This document shows, piece after piece, positions 8,169-17,634 of a stretch of DNA of 64,000 bases; within the stretch, counting starts at the first letter, position 1, and each line of letters begins with the position of its first letter. Where the stretch lies: NCBI GenBank assembly GCA_021739695.1, contig JAIPBM010000020.1, positions 21,714 to 85,713 on the forward strand, in the 5' to 3' direction. The position numbers were made by a program, and so were the translations under genes. The stretch is from Flavobacteriales bacterium. Its GTDB lineage: Bacteria > Bacteroidota > Bacteroidia > UBA10329. The notes beneath the pieces were generated by a model. The model did not search any database and was not told the origin of the DNA. It saw only the letters and a list, made by a program, of their open reading frames with translations.

Positions 8169-8246
8169 TGTTTTTAGGTTGAATTGTTTTGCCTTGCAAG
8201 GTTGTAAATTTAGTCGACCATCAAGCTTATCTCAGTTAAAACTAAC

Positions 8247-11200
8247 TTATCTGAGAACAGTGACTGTTCCAACTTGGTGGTATTCGCCATTCTGGTCTAT
8301 CATTCCATCCCAAAGATTACCATTGGCAAATATGGCATCAATACGCCAAACATAAGATCCTTGAGGAACTTGTTCTCCATCGTAAGTGCCATCCCAATAT
8401 TCAGTAGGAGAACCCGCTTCTAGCTTGGTTGATTCCCAGAGGATATTTCCCCATTCATCGTAAACCATGCATCGATAATTTCCGAGCCCAGTTCCTTTGG
8501 GTTGAAATACGCGAACTTCAGAATTCGGGTCTTGTGGAATGATCGCGTTTGGAACGTAAAGTCCACCGAAAAACTCCACTGGAACATACATTTGAACGGT
8601 ATCAACACAGCCATTTGCATCCTCAATTGCAAGTGTGATCAGCTTATTTCCGAATATGTCGTAGTTGTGAGTAGTGCTCTCACTTGTAGATGTTCCACCA
8701 TCTCCAAAATCCCACCAACTTTTTACGTGTGGGGTAGAGGTGTTGTAAAACGCCACTGTTCCGTTAGCAATCGGGGTTGGAACGTTAGCATATTCGAATT
8801 GGGCAGTTGGATTTGGCCAAACGGTAACAAGATTGCTATAGTTCAGTGTATCAGCACATCCGCCTAAACCTTCAACAATTAGTTGAACGGAATAGCTACC
8901 AGGATTGTAGAAAATGTGTGTTGGATCGGTGAGTGATGATCCATCTGCATCGCTAAAATCCCAACTGTAGTTAATGGCATTCTCAGATAGATCGGTGAAG
9001 GTTACACTCCACGGTTCACATCCTGTAGGGAATGTAGATTCGAAACCTGCAATAACTGTCGGAAAGACCTCAAACAATTGGGTGCTGCTGTCTTGGCAAC
9101 CATATTGGTTGGTAACTAACAATTCAATGTTGTACTGGCCAACCGTGTCAAAGATGGCAGTGCTGTTGAATGGCGTTTCGATAGTTCCATTATCATGATT
9201 CCATTGAAACTGATTTGCACCTGTAGATTGATTGAACAGGTTGACAGATGCAGGTGAGAAGCATGAAGAACTCGAGGTCATCTGAAATGCGCTTACAGGC
9301 AATGGATGAACGGTTATGGCACCGGATACGCCATCGGTACAACCTTGATCTGAGGTTACGGTGAGTGAGTAAACGTAGGTTTGACTATTTGCGTAAGTAT
9401 GAGAAGGATGCTGATCTGTAGATGTGTTCGAATCACCAAAATTCCAACTCCATTCTGCAATGTTTCCTGAGTTGATTGAACTTGAATCTCCAAATTGAAT
9501 TGCTTCGCCTAAACAGACGTTAGCCGCAGTTGCGACTGCATTTGGTAACGGAAATACTTCAACAGGTTGAGTGATGGTATCCGTGCAGCCACCAGTCGCA
9601 GTTACAATTAATGTTACCTGATAGACCGAATCTTGGAAATATGTGAGCGATGGATTCTGAAGTGTGGATGTCGTTCCCGTTCCTAAAGACCAGTTCCAAT
9701 TAGTGATGGAGCCTGGACTGACTGTCGATTGATCTGTTAAGAATGTGGTCTCAAACAGGCAGGTATCGTTGGCAGAAAATGCAGCGTTCGGAGTTGGGTT
9801 TACCATCACCGTGCCAGTACCACTGCTTGAACAGCCTGATGAACTTTCCAAAACCAGTGAAACATCAAATGTGCCTGCGCTAGCGTAGGTGATGGAAGGA
9901 TTAGTGTCTGTGCTCAACGATTCGGCAAGATCCCAACTCCAAGAAATGATGCTATCGGGAGAAGCAATAGTAGAGAAATCGGTGAACTGAGAGATTGTTC
10001 CAAAGCATACTTCATTCGCCACAAAACTTACCTGAGGAGCTGGATTTACGAATACTGTGATAGAATCACTGTTCTGGCATTGCCCTAAACTGATGGTCAC
10101 TAAGTACGTTGTAGTTACAGATGGACTTGCTGAAGGGTTTGCCACACTCGGGTCGCTCAATCCTGTTGAAGGCGACCAGCTATACGAATCTCCGCCAGTA
10201 GCGCCTAACTGAACGGATTCAGACTCACAAATGGTTTGAGAAAGGCCAGCATCAACCGCCAGTGGGATGATTTCCAAGGTGTCGGCAGATTGGTAGATAA
10301 ACGTACAACCGTTATCGTCCTCTAAGATCAACGTAGGTATGAACGAACCTGTTTCTGTGTACGTATGTGCAGTATTTGCTCCAGAACCTAAAAATCCGTC
10401 TCCAAAATCCCAAGTATACGTGGTCACGTTTTCCGCAATGGAAGCGAAGTTGATATCATATGGCGGACAACCAACAGAGTCTGGGAAAAACGTGAATTCG
10501 CCTGAAGGTCCTGAAAGTTCTATAAGTTCAGGTCTGAAAATCGTATCAGTACAACCGTTGGCATTGGTAACGACCAAGTAAACGGTATACATGCCAGATT
10601 GTGTGTAGATGTGAGATGGATTCTGAAGGTTGGAAGAACTTCCATCTCCAAAATTCCAGAACCATGAAACAGCATCAGTCGAGCTCAGGTCTGTGAATCC
10701 CACCAATAGAGGAGGGCAGAAGGCAAAGGTTGGAAAGGCAGAGAAATCAGCATCTGGATGCTGGATATTGATCAATTGAATCTCAGTCACTGAGCTATCG
10801 CAACCGTTCGTGTTGAACGCGGTGAGCGTAACGCTGTAGGTTCCTTCTGCACTATAACTGTGAATCGGGTCGGAGTCGGTTGAAGTGCTTCCATCACCGA
10901 AATTCCACAGGTAATTCACCGCGTTTCCAGTAGAATTATTGGTGAACGTGAACGGTTCTCCAATGCAGCCAGCCGTTACATCAACAGTAAATGAAGGCGA
11001 TGGATACGGGATGTAATTGACCAGATCATCCAATTCGATGGTGTTGGTGCAACCTCCAATATCAGTTATGGTCAGAGATACATCATAAACTCCTGCGTTC
11101 GAGTAAACATGTAGTGGATTAGAAGAGGAAGATGTTGTTCCATCTCCAAAATCCCAAAGCCAAGTAGAAACAGTTCCGGGCGGATTCGTAAGGTCTGTAA

Positions 11201-13589
11201 ACTGAACAGACAGTGTTTCGCAACCGAATGTGGTATCAACGCCAGCATTCACAACTGACCCCGTTACCGTAACAAGATTTGGCATTATGAGCGTGTCCTT
11301 ACATCCATTGATGTCCGTTACAATTTGACTAACGGAGTATGTTCCGATATTGGAATAAGTGTGAGAAGGATTCTGCTGCGTTGAGTTTGGACTACTGCCA
11401 AATAACCATTTCCAGCTCACAGCTCCTGTACTTTCGTCCGTGAAATCAACCGTCAGTGGGCCGCAATCTTCCACATTGGATGCACTAAAACCAGCCTCAA
11501 GCCCCGTTACGAAAACTGTATCAGAATCAATTTCTGCACAACCTGCTGTGTCATTGTAGGTCCAAATTCGCATGATGTATTCTCCCACATCGGGAAAAGT
11601 CACTGTTATTGGATCTTGTGTACTTGTAGTTCCATCAGGTAATCTCCATTCCCAATCTGTGTAAAGGAATGATTCGTTGGTAAATGTGAAAGTATTTGGC
11701 TCATTGCAACTGAAAACGGTAGATAGGTTAGCCAATGGAGGGCTGACGTAGATAAGGTCGTCTACGATCAATGTGTCCGAGCAACCATTATTCAGCGTTA
11801 TCAACGTGATGCTGAAATATCCTGTGTCAGCAAATTCGTGAATCGGATTTTCCTCTGTGGAACTGAGTTGGTCGCCAAAATCCCAGTACCAATCAGTTCC
11901 ATTCTGGGAGTTATTCGTGAATGAAACCTCTTCTCCAGGACAAACAACTTGCGATACCTGTATGAAATCGGCAACAGGTGGTGTGTATACGAAAATATAG
12001 TTCGACCGAACTAAAGTGTCTGAGCAACCAAGATCATTTGTAATGATCAAACTCACATCAAAAATGCCAGTATCAGCGTAGGTGTAAGTAGGGTTTTGAA
12101 GGTTGGATGTTCCTCCATCACCAAAATCCCATTGGTAGTTCACAATTGGCGATCCTGAAATACTTGTATCTGTAAAATTCACCTCTAGCGGTTGGCAAAA
12201 ACCGAATACATCAGGAAGGAAATCTGCTTGCGTAAGCGCTACATTGATAAAACTTGGTTTGCTCGCAGTACTGCTGCATCCATCACTGTTTGTGGTGGTC
12301 AGCGTTACATCATACGTTCCGTTTTCCGTGTAGATGTGAAGCGGATCTTGTTCTGTGGATGTGTTGACATCTCCAAAGTCCCAGAAGTAGCTTAAGGTCC
12401 CGTTTCCAATAGAACCGTTGGTAAATTGAACAGGGAATGGTGTTTCACAGCCACCAACAACATCGGCAGTGAAATCCGCAAAAGGAATTGAGCCAACGGT
12501 AATGTACGAGGTCTTGGTTTCTGTTCCTTGGCAAGAGGCGCTGTATGTTGCAGTCAATGAAACTTCGTAGTTGCCTGGTGTTGTGTACAAATGCGTTGGG
12601 AATTGGTCTGTAGAGGTAGCACCGTCTCCAAAATCCCAAGCCCAGCTAATTGGTGTTGAGGTAGATAGGTCAACAAACGAGACCTGCTCCCCTAAACATA
12701 CCGTTGTATTGTTGGTTACGAAATCAATGGTCACATCATCTACAATTTGAATATAGGCCACTTCGAGCTGCGTGTCGCTACAACCGTATTCATCGGTCAC
12801 TGTCAGGCTTACATCAAAATTGCCAGCAGCGGCATAAGTGTTATCGGGTGTCAAAAGAGTTGAAGTATTACCATCTCCAAAATCCCAAGCGTAAGTCAAA
12901 TTTCCCGTTCCTCCAGACGATGTATTCGAAAACGAAACATCTGATGGGGGAAGGCAGCTTACGGTCGGGTTTCCCGTGAAGGCGGCTGTTGGCCTGATGT
13001 TGATGGATTCGACCACATCATTGAATGATTGATTGGATGAACAACCATTTGCATCTGTCAGGATCAATGTCACATCAAAGATCCCCGGAGTGGTGTATGT
13101 ATGACTCGGGTTCTGTTGGGTTGAAGTTCCTCCATCTCCAAAATCCCAAGACCAAGTAGCAATGGGCGAATCGCCAGTAACAGACAGGTCAGAGAAATTG
13201 ACCGTAAACGGATAGCACCCGATGCCTTGAGAAGGTGAAAGATTCGGAACCGGAGGTGTGAAAACCGTGATGTAGCTGGTTTTTGTTTCCGTGTCTGTGC
13301 CACCAGGCCCTGTGGCTGTTAATGTAATGGTATACGTTCCTGGTGTGATGTAACTGGCAGAAGGATTTTGAGATACGGATGTGTTGCCATTTCCAAGATT
13401 CCATTGATAGGTGAGTCCTGTTCCAGTGGAAAGATTCTGAAAGTTCACGATCAACGGACCGCAACCAGAAGTTACAGGCGCACTGAAATCTGCATTTACT
13501 TGAGCTTGCGTTGCTTCCGAAGCAACGAACACGAATAAGCAGAGCGCTAGTAGCACTCTATTCAACTGGTTTTCTATCATTCTTCTCAT
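8247..13589 (-). CDS. Giant secreted PKD-repeat protein with T9SS type B sorting domain
   Basis: 1780 residues. A signal peptide ends near EATQAQ and the start MRRMIENQ fits. I count about 19 PKD-like repeats of ~85 residues, each marked by variants of WDFGDG.TSTxxNPxHxY; near residue 1100-1200 one module is instead Ig-like (SWSPSTGLSDPS). The C-terminus, from FGGLYVPNAIIPQ with YDEWGNILWES and ending VGTVTVLR, is the gliding-motility/CHU_C type B sorting domain that directs export by the T9SS to the surface or medium. PKD repeats usually form stiff stalks for adhesion or polysaccharide binding. No catalytic domain is visible. The gene divergently faces the 13671 gene. Confidence 0.9.
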   Translation of the reverse strand: MRRMIENQLNRVLLALCLFVFVASEATQAQVNADFSAPVTSGCGPLIVNFQNLSTGTGLTYQWNLGNGNTSVSQNPSASYITPGTYTITLTATGPGGTDTETKTSYITVFTPPVPNLSPSQGIGCYPFTVNFSDLSVTGDSPIATWSWDFGDGGTSTQQNPSHTYTTPGIFDVTLILTDANGCSSNQSFNDVVESINIRPTAAFTGNPTVSCLPPSDVSFSNTSSGGTGNLTYAWDFGDGNTSTLLTPDNTYAAAGNFDVSLTVTDEYGCSDTQLEVAYIQIVDDVTIDFVTNNTTVCLGEQVSFVDLSTSTPISWAWDFGDGATSTDQFPTHLYTTPGNYEVSLTATYSASCQGTETKTSYITVGSIPFADFTADVVGGCETPFPVQFTNGSIGNGTLSYFWDFGDVNTSTEQDPLHIYTENGTYDVTLTTTNSDGCSSTASKPSFINVALTQADFLPDVFGFCQPLEVNFTDTSISGSPIVNYQWDFGDGGTSNLQNPTYTYADTGIFDVSLIITNDLGCSDTLVRSNYIFVYTPPVADFIQVSQVVCPGEEVSFTNNSQNGTDWYWDFGDQLSSTEENPIHEFADTGYFSITLITLNNGCSDTLIVDDLIYVSPPLANLSTVFSCNEPNTFTFTNESFLYTDWEWRLPDGTTSTQDPITVTFPDVGEYIMRIWTYNDTAGCAEIDSDTVFVTGLEAGFSASNVEDCGPLTVDFTDESTGAVSWKWLFGSSPNSTQQNPSHTYSNIGTYSVSQIVTDINGCKDTLIMPNLVTVTGSVVNAGVDTTFGCETLSVQFTDLTNPPGTVSTWLWDFGDGTTSSSSNPLHVYSNAGVYDVSLTITDIGGCTNTIELDDLVNYIPYPSPSFTVDVTAGCIGEPFTFTNNSTGNAVNYLWNFGDGSTSTDSDPIHSYSAEGTYSVTLTAFNTNGCDSSVTEIQLINIQHPDADFSAFPTFAFCPPLLVGFTDLSSTDAVSWFWNFGDGSSSNLQNPSHIYTQSGMYTVYLVVTNANGCTDTIFRPELIELSGPSGEFTFFPDSVGCPPYDINFASIAENVTTYTWDFGDGFLGSGANTAHTYTETGSFIPTLILEDDNGCTFIYQSADTLEIIPLAVDAGLSQTICESESVQLGATGGDSYSWSPSTGLSDPSVANPSASPSVTTTYLVTISLGQCQNSDSITVFVNPAPQVSFVANEVCFGTISQFTDFSTIASPDSIISWSWDLAESLSTDTNPSITYASAGTFDVSLVLESSSGCSSSGTGTVMVNPTPNAAFSANDTCLFETTFLTDQSTVSPGSITNWNWSLGTGTTSTLQNPSLTYFQDSVYQVTLIVTATGGCTDTITQPVEVFPLPNAVATAANVCLGEAIQFGDSSSINSGNIAEWSWNFGDSNTSTDQHPSHTYANSQTYVYSLTVTSDQGCTDGVSGAITVHPLPVSAFQMTSSSSCFSPASVNLFNQSTGANQFQWNHDNGTIETPFNSTAIFDTVGQYNIELLVTNQYGCQDSSTQLFEVFPTVIAGFESTFPTGCEPWSVTFTDLSENAINYSWDFSDADGSSLTDPTHIFYNPGSYSVQLIVEGLGGCADTLNYSNLVTVWPNPTAQFEYANVPTPIANGTVAFYNTSTPHVKSWWDFGDGGTSTSESTTHNYDIFGNKLITLAIEDANGCVDTVQMYVPVEFFGGLYVPNAIIPQDPNSEVRVFQPKGTGLGNYRCMVYDEWGNILWESTKLEAGSPTEYWDGTYDGEQVPQGSYVWRIDAIFANGNLWDGMIDQNGEYHQVGTVTVLR

Positions 13590-13670
13590 CTACCGTAAAG
13601 AGCTACGAAATAAGCGATTCAAAGTTCCTTAAAATCGCGAATTACATATCGCATCTTATTAACATCTACA

Positions 13671-14297
13671 ATGGATTACCTTTGGCAAGTAGACATCAAG
13701 ATCATTATAAAGTTGTTTCCTTTTCGACAAACGTTCATTTTCAGCGTCATCATGCTAATGGCCTTTGGCGCCAATGCACAATTGGTGGATGGCATTATTG
13801 GACAGCGAAGAGACCTGGTCCATGTTTATTTGCGGCCATATCGCATCATCGATTACAAGATGGAACGGATGGTGGTAAATGTGGATAAAGGAATTCATCA
13901 GACAGCTTTGTTCGAAAACGATACCTGCACTCGGTTTTATTGGGCAGTAACTCCTGAGAGCATACAGAATTTCAAGGTGATGCTATTGGAATCGGGTTAT
14001 AGTATCAACTCTTCGGGTGATGGATTTGTTAAAGACAGTTTGGAGTTGACAATAAAGCCGCTCGATTCTGGTAAAGCAACATTATACATCGCAAGTATTT
14101 CCTCTGGCCTTAAAGGAAAACGAGAGGTTTCTGGCAAGCCTGCAAAGGTGAAGAAGGTGGTTGAGGTACAAGCCATGCCCTTACTACAGCAAGCCATTTT
14201 GGAGGCAGAAAAAGACACGACAGCCAAACCACCTAAAGACCCCAAACGCCATTGGATAGGAGGGAAATATGGTTCAGCAAATCTGTTGGGTTATTGA
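13671..14297 (+). CDS. Exported hypothetical protein
   Basis: 208 residues from the ATG at 13671. The hydrophobic segment and cleavage site (FSVIMLMAFGANAQ) lie at residues 25-38, an unusually long n-region, so a downstream ATG at 13752 is a possible alternative. The mature part contains no domain that I recognise; it ends with a Lys/Pro-rich linker (TTAKPPKDPKRH) and GGKYGSANLLGY. It lies between the divergent PKD gene and the GH5 lipoprotein gene, which starts 65 nt later. Confidence 0.6.
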   Translation: MDYLWQVDIKIIIKLFPFRQTFIFSVIMLMAFGANAQLVDGIIGQRRDLVHVYLRPYRIIDYKMERMVVNVDKGIHQTALFENDTCTRFYWAVTPESIQNFKVMLLESGYSINSSGDGFVKDSLELTIKPLDSGKATLYIASISSGLKGKREVSGKPAKVKKVVEVQAMPLLQQAILEAEKDTTAKPPKDPKRHWIGGKYGSANLLGY

Positions 14298-14361
14298 GTC
14301 TTTTCATTCTGAATCCAGTAGAGTTCATTTACTGCCACGTTTTACGGTCTAAATTTTTCTA

Positions 14362-15879
14362 ATGCATATTCAATCACTATTCTCAACAAAAACGAATGCG
14401 GCCTCTGTGCTATGGTTTGTACTGCTTCTTTTTATTGCAGGATGCAAAAAGGATAACGGGCCGGATGTTGCAGGTAAACAGTTGTATGCCATTCGGGGAG
14501 AAAACCCTGGTATTTATGATCATCAAGGTCGTTTCATGATCTTAAGAGGAGCGAATTACAACGTATTGGGCGATTATTGGGAGGGAAATGCAAATGTTCC
14601 CGCAACCAAGGAATATGCCGCAACAGATATGGCCATGATGGCCCATTACGGATTCAATTGTATTCGATTGATCTTCAGTTGGAGTAGTTTGGAACCTCAG
14701 CCTGGACAGTATGACGAAGGCTATATTGCTCAAATCCGCTCAGTGATTACAGAAGCCGATAAATACGGCATTTATGTCATGCTCGATATGCACCAAGATG
14801 CTTGGGGTAAATACATTGCCACCCATCCAGATTCATCCTGTACTTACCCAAGTAAGGGCTGGGATGGAGCTCCTGCGTGGGCCACACTTACGGATGGAGC
14901 CACCAATTGCAGTGTTGATGGAAGTCGCGAGAATGCACCTGCAGTGTATCACGCCTTTCAAAACTTTTGGGATAATACCGATGGTGTTCAGGATGCTTGC
15001 ATTGCTGCTTGGCAGCATCTCGTTACGGCAATAGCAGCTTATGATAATGTGCTAGGATACGACCTACTGAACGAACCAGGCTTAGGCTATAAAGTGCCTG
15101 TTGAGCAAGAAATGTTGAAGATGTCGAACTATTACGCCACCTTGATCACAGCCATCAGAAATGCTGAAGGTTCAAAGAATGAGCACATCATATTTGTAGA
15201 GAATGCCATTACTTGGAATGGACAAGGAACACTTGCTGGTGTTCCTAATCCACAATTCTCAGCAGAAGACAACCTGATGCTTGCCCCACATAGTTACTTC
15301 GAAGCTATTGGTCCATCGTCTGCCACTATTGAAGATGGCTATCTTTTGTATCAGTTCGTTAGTTCGAATTTTCAGTCTAAGGCCTTTATTGGCGAGTGGG
15401 GTTTTTTCGGAAACCCTGCTGATGATGTGGAAAAGGTGAAACGTTTTGCTGCCATTGAAGATTCTTACTTCGGTTCGTCCACTTGGTGGCAGTGGTGCCA
15501 AGCTCCGGGTGATCCTCATGGAATGAGCTGGGATGGCGCTACGTATGATCAAACTTCCATGCACTTGATCGAGTTGGATGCTTCGGGCAATTTTACTGGA
15601 AATGTAAACGAACTTTATCTCAACGTGCTCAGTCGAACACGCCCTAATGCTATACATGGCAATCCTGTTGCGCTCATTTCAAACTCGAACGATGGAATGA
15701 TGCATTTTGAAGCCATTGCCACAACAGAGGGCGTTACTGAACTTTGGATATCCGATAGATTCGGTACACCTGTGGTGAGCGGAGAGAATGTCTCGCTGAA
15801 AGAATTAGTTCCTGTTGATGGTGGTTATCTCGCTTCCGTTACGGTAAACGGAAGCTACACGATTGATGTGAGCTTTTGA
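14362..15879 (+). CDS. Glycoside hydrolase family 5 lipoprotein, endoglycoceramidase/cellulase-like
   Basis: 505 residues. The signal peptide ends in lipobox FIAGC (Cys28), so the protein is probably lipid-anchored. The TIM barrel spans ~50-390: RGANYNV, GFNCIRLIFSWSSLEP, MLDMHQDAWGK, the acid/base Glu238 in LLNEPGLG, APHSYFE, and the nucleophile Glu345 in FIGEWGFFG. The HQD and NEP contexts resemble endoglycoceramidase-like GH5 enzymes, which cleave glycan from lipid, more than classical endoglucanases. A C-terminal beta domain (~410-505) matches the one often found there. Substrate is not determined by sequence. The two neighbours are also exported proteins of unknown role. Confidence 0.85.
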   Translation: MHIQSLFSTKTNAASVLWFVLLLFIAGCKKDNGPDVAGKQLYAIRGENPGIYDHQGRFMILRGANYNVLGDYWEGNANVPATKEYAATDMAMMAHYGFNCIRLIFSWSSLEPQPGQYDEGYIAQIRSVITEADKYGIYVMLDMHQDAWGKYIATHPDSSCTYPSKGWDGAPAWATLTDGATNCSVDGSRENAPAVYHAFQNFWDNTDGVQDACIAAWQHLVTAIAAYDNVLGYDLLNEPGLGYKVPVEQEMLKMSNYYATLITAIRNAEGSKNEHIIFVENAITWNGQGTLAGVPNPQFSAEDNLMLAPHSYFEAIGPSSATIEDGYLLYQFVSSNFQSKAFIGEWGFFGNPADDVEKVKRFAAIEDSYFGSSTWWQWCQAPGDPHGMSWDGATYDQTSMHLIELDASGNFTGNVNELYLNVLSRTRPNAIHGNPVALISNSNDGMMHFEAIATTEGVTELWISDRFGTPVVSGENVSLKELVPVDGGYLASVTVNGSYTIDVSF

Positions 15880-15954
15880 TTTTTGCGAGTAATTGGCTGG
15901 CATTTTTTTGGAAATGATTGATTGCCCAATGATATTAACCGATAGGAATTTCGA

Positions 15955-16431
15955 ATGAAAACGTGGAAAAAACTGGTATTGATAAGTTCAATTGCGCTGA
16001 TCTCTTCGTGCAAAAAGGAAGAAGATTGTTTGCAACTCACAGGAGATGATTATTTGATTTTCGGCCATTTTTTTGGTGAGTGTGGCGGGGAAAGCTGCGT
16101 TGAAACTTACAAACTTACCGATGCGCAATTGTTTGAAGATCAGACCGATGACTACAACGCAGTGCTTCCTTTTGTGTTTGTAGAACTGGATAATTCCACA
16201 TTTTTGGAAGTAAACGACCTAATGGATTATTTCCCGGCTGAACTTTTAGCCATCAGCGATTCAACCTTTGGCTGCCCAGATTGTGCAGACCAAGGCGGCC
16301 TTCTCGTGGAATACTATCATGAAGGACAATTGCACAAATGGCGATTGGATAGAGCGCAATCTCCTGAAACAGCATTCTTGCAATCCTTTGCCGATAAAGT
16401 GGTGGAGAAGATTGCGATCATAAACGATTGA
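15955..16431 (+). CDS. Hypothetical lipoprotein
   Basis: 158 residues with signal peptide MKTWKKLVLISSIALISSC (lipobox ISSC) followed by KKEED. The mature part is acidic and holds a CxxxxC (GECGGESC) and a CPDC pair, suggesting disulphides. It resembles widespread small Bacteroidota lipoproteins whose function is unknown. It follows the GH5 gene by 75 nt on the same strand and may be co-transcribed. Confidence 0.7.
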   Translation: MKTWKKLVLISSIALISSCKKEEDCLQLTGDDYLIFGHFFGECGGESCVETYKLTDAQLFEDQTDDYNAVLPFVFVELDNSTFLEVNDLMDYFPAELLAISDSTFGCPDCADQGGLLVEYYHEGQLHKWRLDRAQSPETAFLQSFADKVVEKIAIIND

Positions 16432-16585
16432 GCTCCGTGTTTTTAAGATGAATATTGAGTTCAATTGACGCATCGTTTGCACTCAGATCATTCATTTATC
16501 GGGAGTTGATTTCAAGAATACAGTTCTTGTAAAATCGTGTAAAGCAGCTATCATAAGTTGAGTTGTAACAAGTATTTTCAGCGCC

Positions 16586-17599
16586 ATGAAAAAGACCATC
16601 AAACTATGCGTTGTAGGCCTAGGCAGAGCCGGCAATTTCCATCTCACTTCCATCAAACAATTGGATAATCTTGAGTTGCATTCGGTTGTTGATACCAATG
16701 TGGAATTGGCAATGGAAACAGCTGAAAAATGGGGATGCAAATGGAGTACTGATCTTGTCGACTTATTAAACGATGAAGATCTGGATGCCGTGGTTGTTGC
16801 ATCTCCAACAGATGCTCATTTCGATTATATCGTTCAGGCACTTTCGGCCGGAAAACATGTGTTTACTGAAAAACCTGTTGGGCATACAGTAAAGGAGATC
16901 AAAACCTGTTTTGCCTTGGCTCGTGAGCACGGTAAAGCCTTGCATTTGGGTTTTCAACGAAGGCTCGATAAGAATTTTGTTGCCTTAAAAAGGCGTTTGC
17001 CAGAATTAGGCGCAGCCAAAATTGTGAAGGCAAGTTCAAGGGATAATCCGAAGCCGTCTTATGAATATCTGAGCATTTCTGGCAATATCTTTCATGATAT
17101 GCTTATTCATGATTTTGATATGCTCATGTTCCTTTTTGGAGCGCAAGTACCTCAAACGGTATTCGCGGCAGGTCATACTTATGATGCCACAATCAAAGGT
17201 TTCAATGATTATGATACAGTTCTAGTGTCTATCAAATTTGCTAACGGATTGGTCTGTTCCATTGATACGAGTCGAACATCAGCCTATGGTTATGACCAAC
17301 GAATTGAAGTGTTCGGAGAAAAAGGAATGGCCACCGTTGATAATGAGCGAAATAATGCGGTGAACGTTTACACCGAGGCAGGTGGAAACCACGAGCCCTT
17401 CAATTATTCGTTTCCTCAGCGTTACAAGGATGCATATTTGGAAGAATTGCTTCAGTTTTCTGAAGGAATTCAGAACGGTGTATTTACTAATGTGGCCGAA
17501 ACTGAATGCGTGCTTTCGCACGAGTTGGCAGACGCGGCTTTGGAATCAATTAAAGCAGGCGAGGCCATCGATTTCAAAGCCTTTACTGGACGAAACTGA
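16586..17599 (+). CDS. Gfo/Idh/MocA-family NAD(P)-dependent oxidoreductase
   Basis: 337 residues, the usual family length. The N-terminal Rossmann fold has GLGRAG (residues 11-16) for the dinucleotide and EKPVG (95-99), the family hallmark lysine. The C-terminal alpha/beta domain carries the HDMLIHDFDM motif with the conserved histidine/aspartate. The sequence is closest in pattern to myo-inositol 2-dehydrogenase-type members, which oxidise a ring hydroxyl of inositol or sugars. Exact substrate cannot be given. It is cytoplasmic. It converges on the 17635 gene with a gap of about 35 nt and no evident terminator. Confidence 0.85.
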   Translation: MKKTIKLCVVGLGRAGNFHLTSIKQLDNLELHSVVDTNVELAMETAEKWGCKWSTDLVDLLNDEDLDAVVVASPTDAHFDYIVQALSAGKHVFTEKPVGHTVKEIKTCFALAREHGKALHLGFQRRLDKNFVALKRRLPELGAAKIVKASSRDNPKPSYEYLSISGNIFHDMLIHDFDMLMFLFGAQVPQTVFAAGHTYDATIKGFNDYDTVLVSIKFANGLVCSIDTSRTSAYGYDQRIEVFGEKGMATVDNERNNAVNVYTEAGGNHEPFNYSFPQRYKDAYLEELLQFSEGIQNGVFTNVAETECVLSHELADAALESIKAGEAIDFKAFTGRN

Positions 17600-17634
17600 T
17601 TTCCTAACTACCGTTCAGTACTGAGCTTCTTTCA

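Noticed and set aside
8502..13464. Many frames antisense to the PKD gene
   Set aside because: They are shadows of a long repetitive coding region with no start signals or homology.
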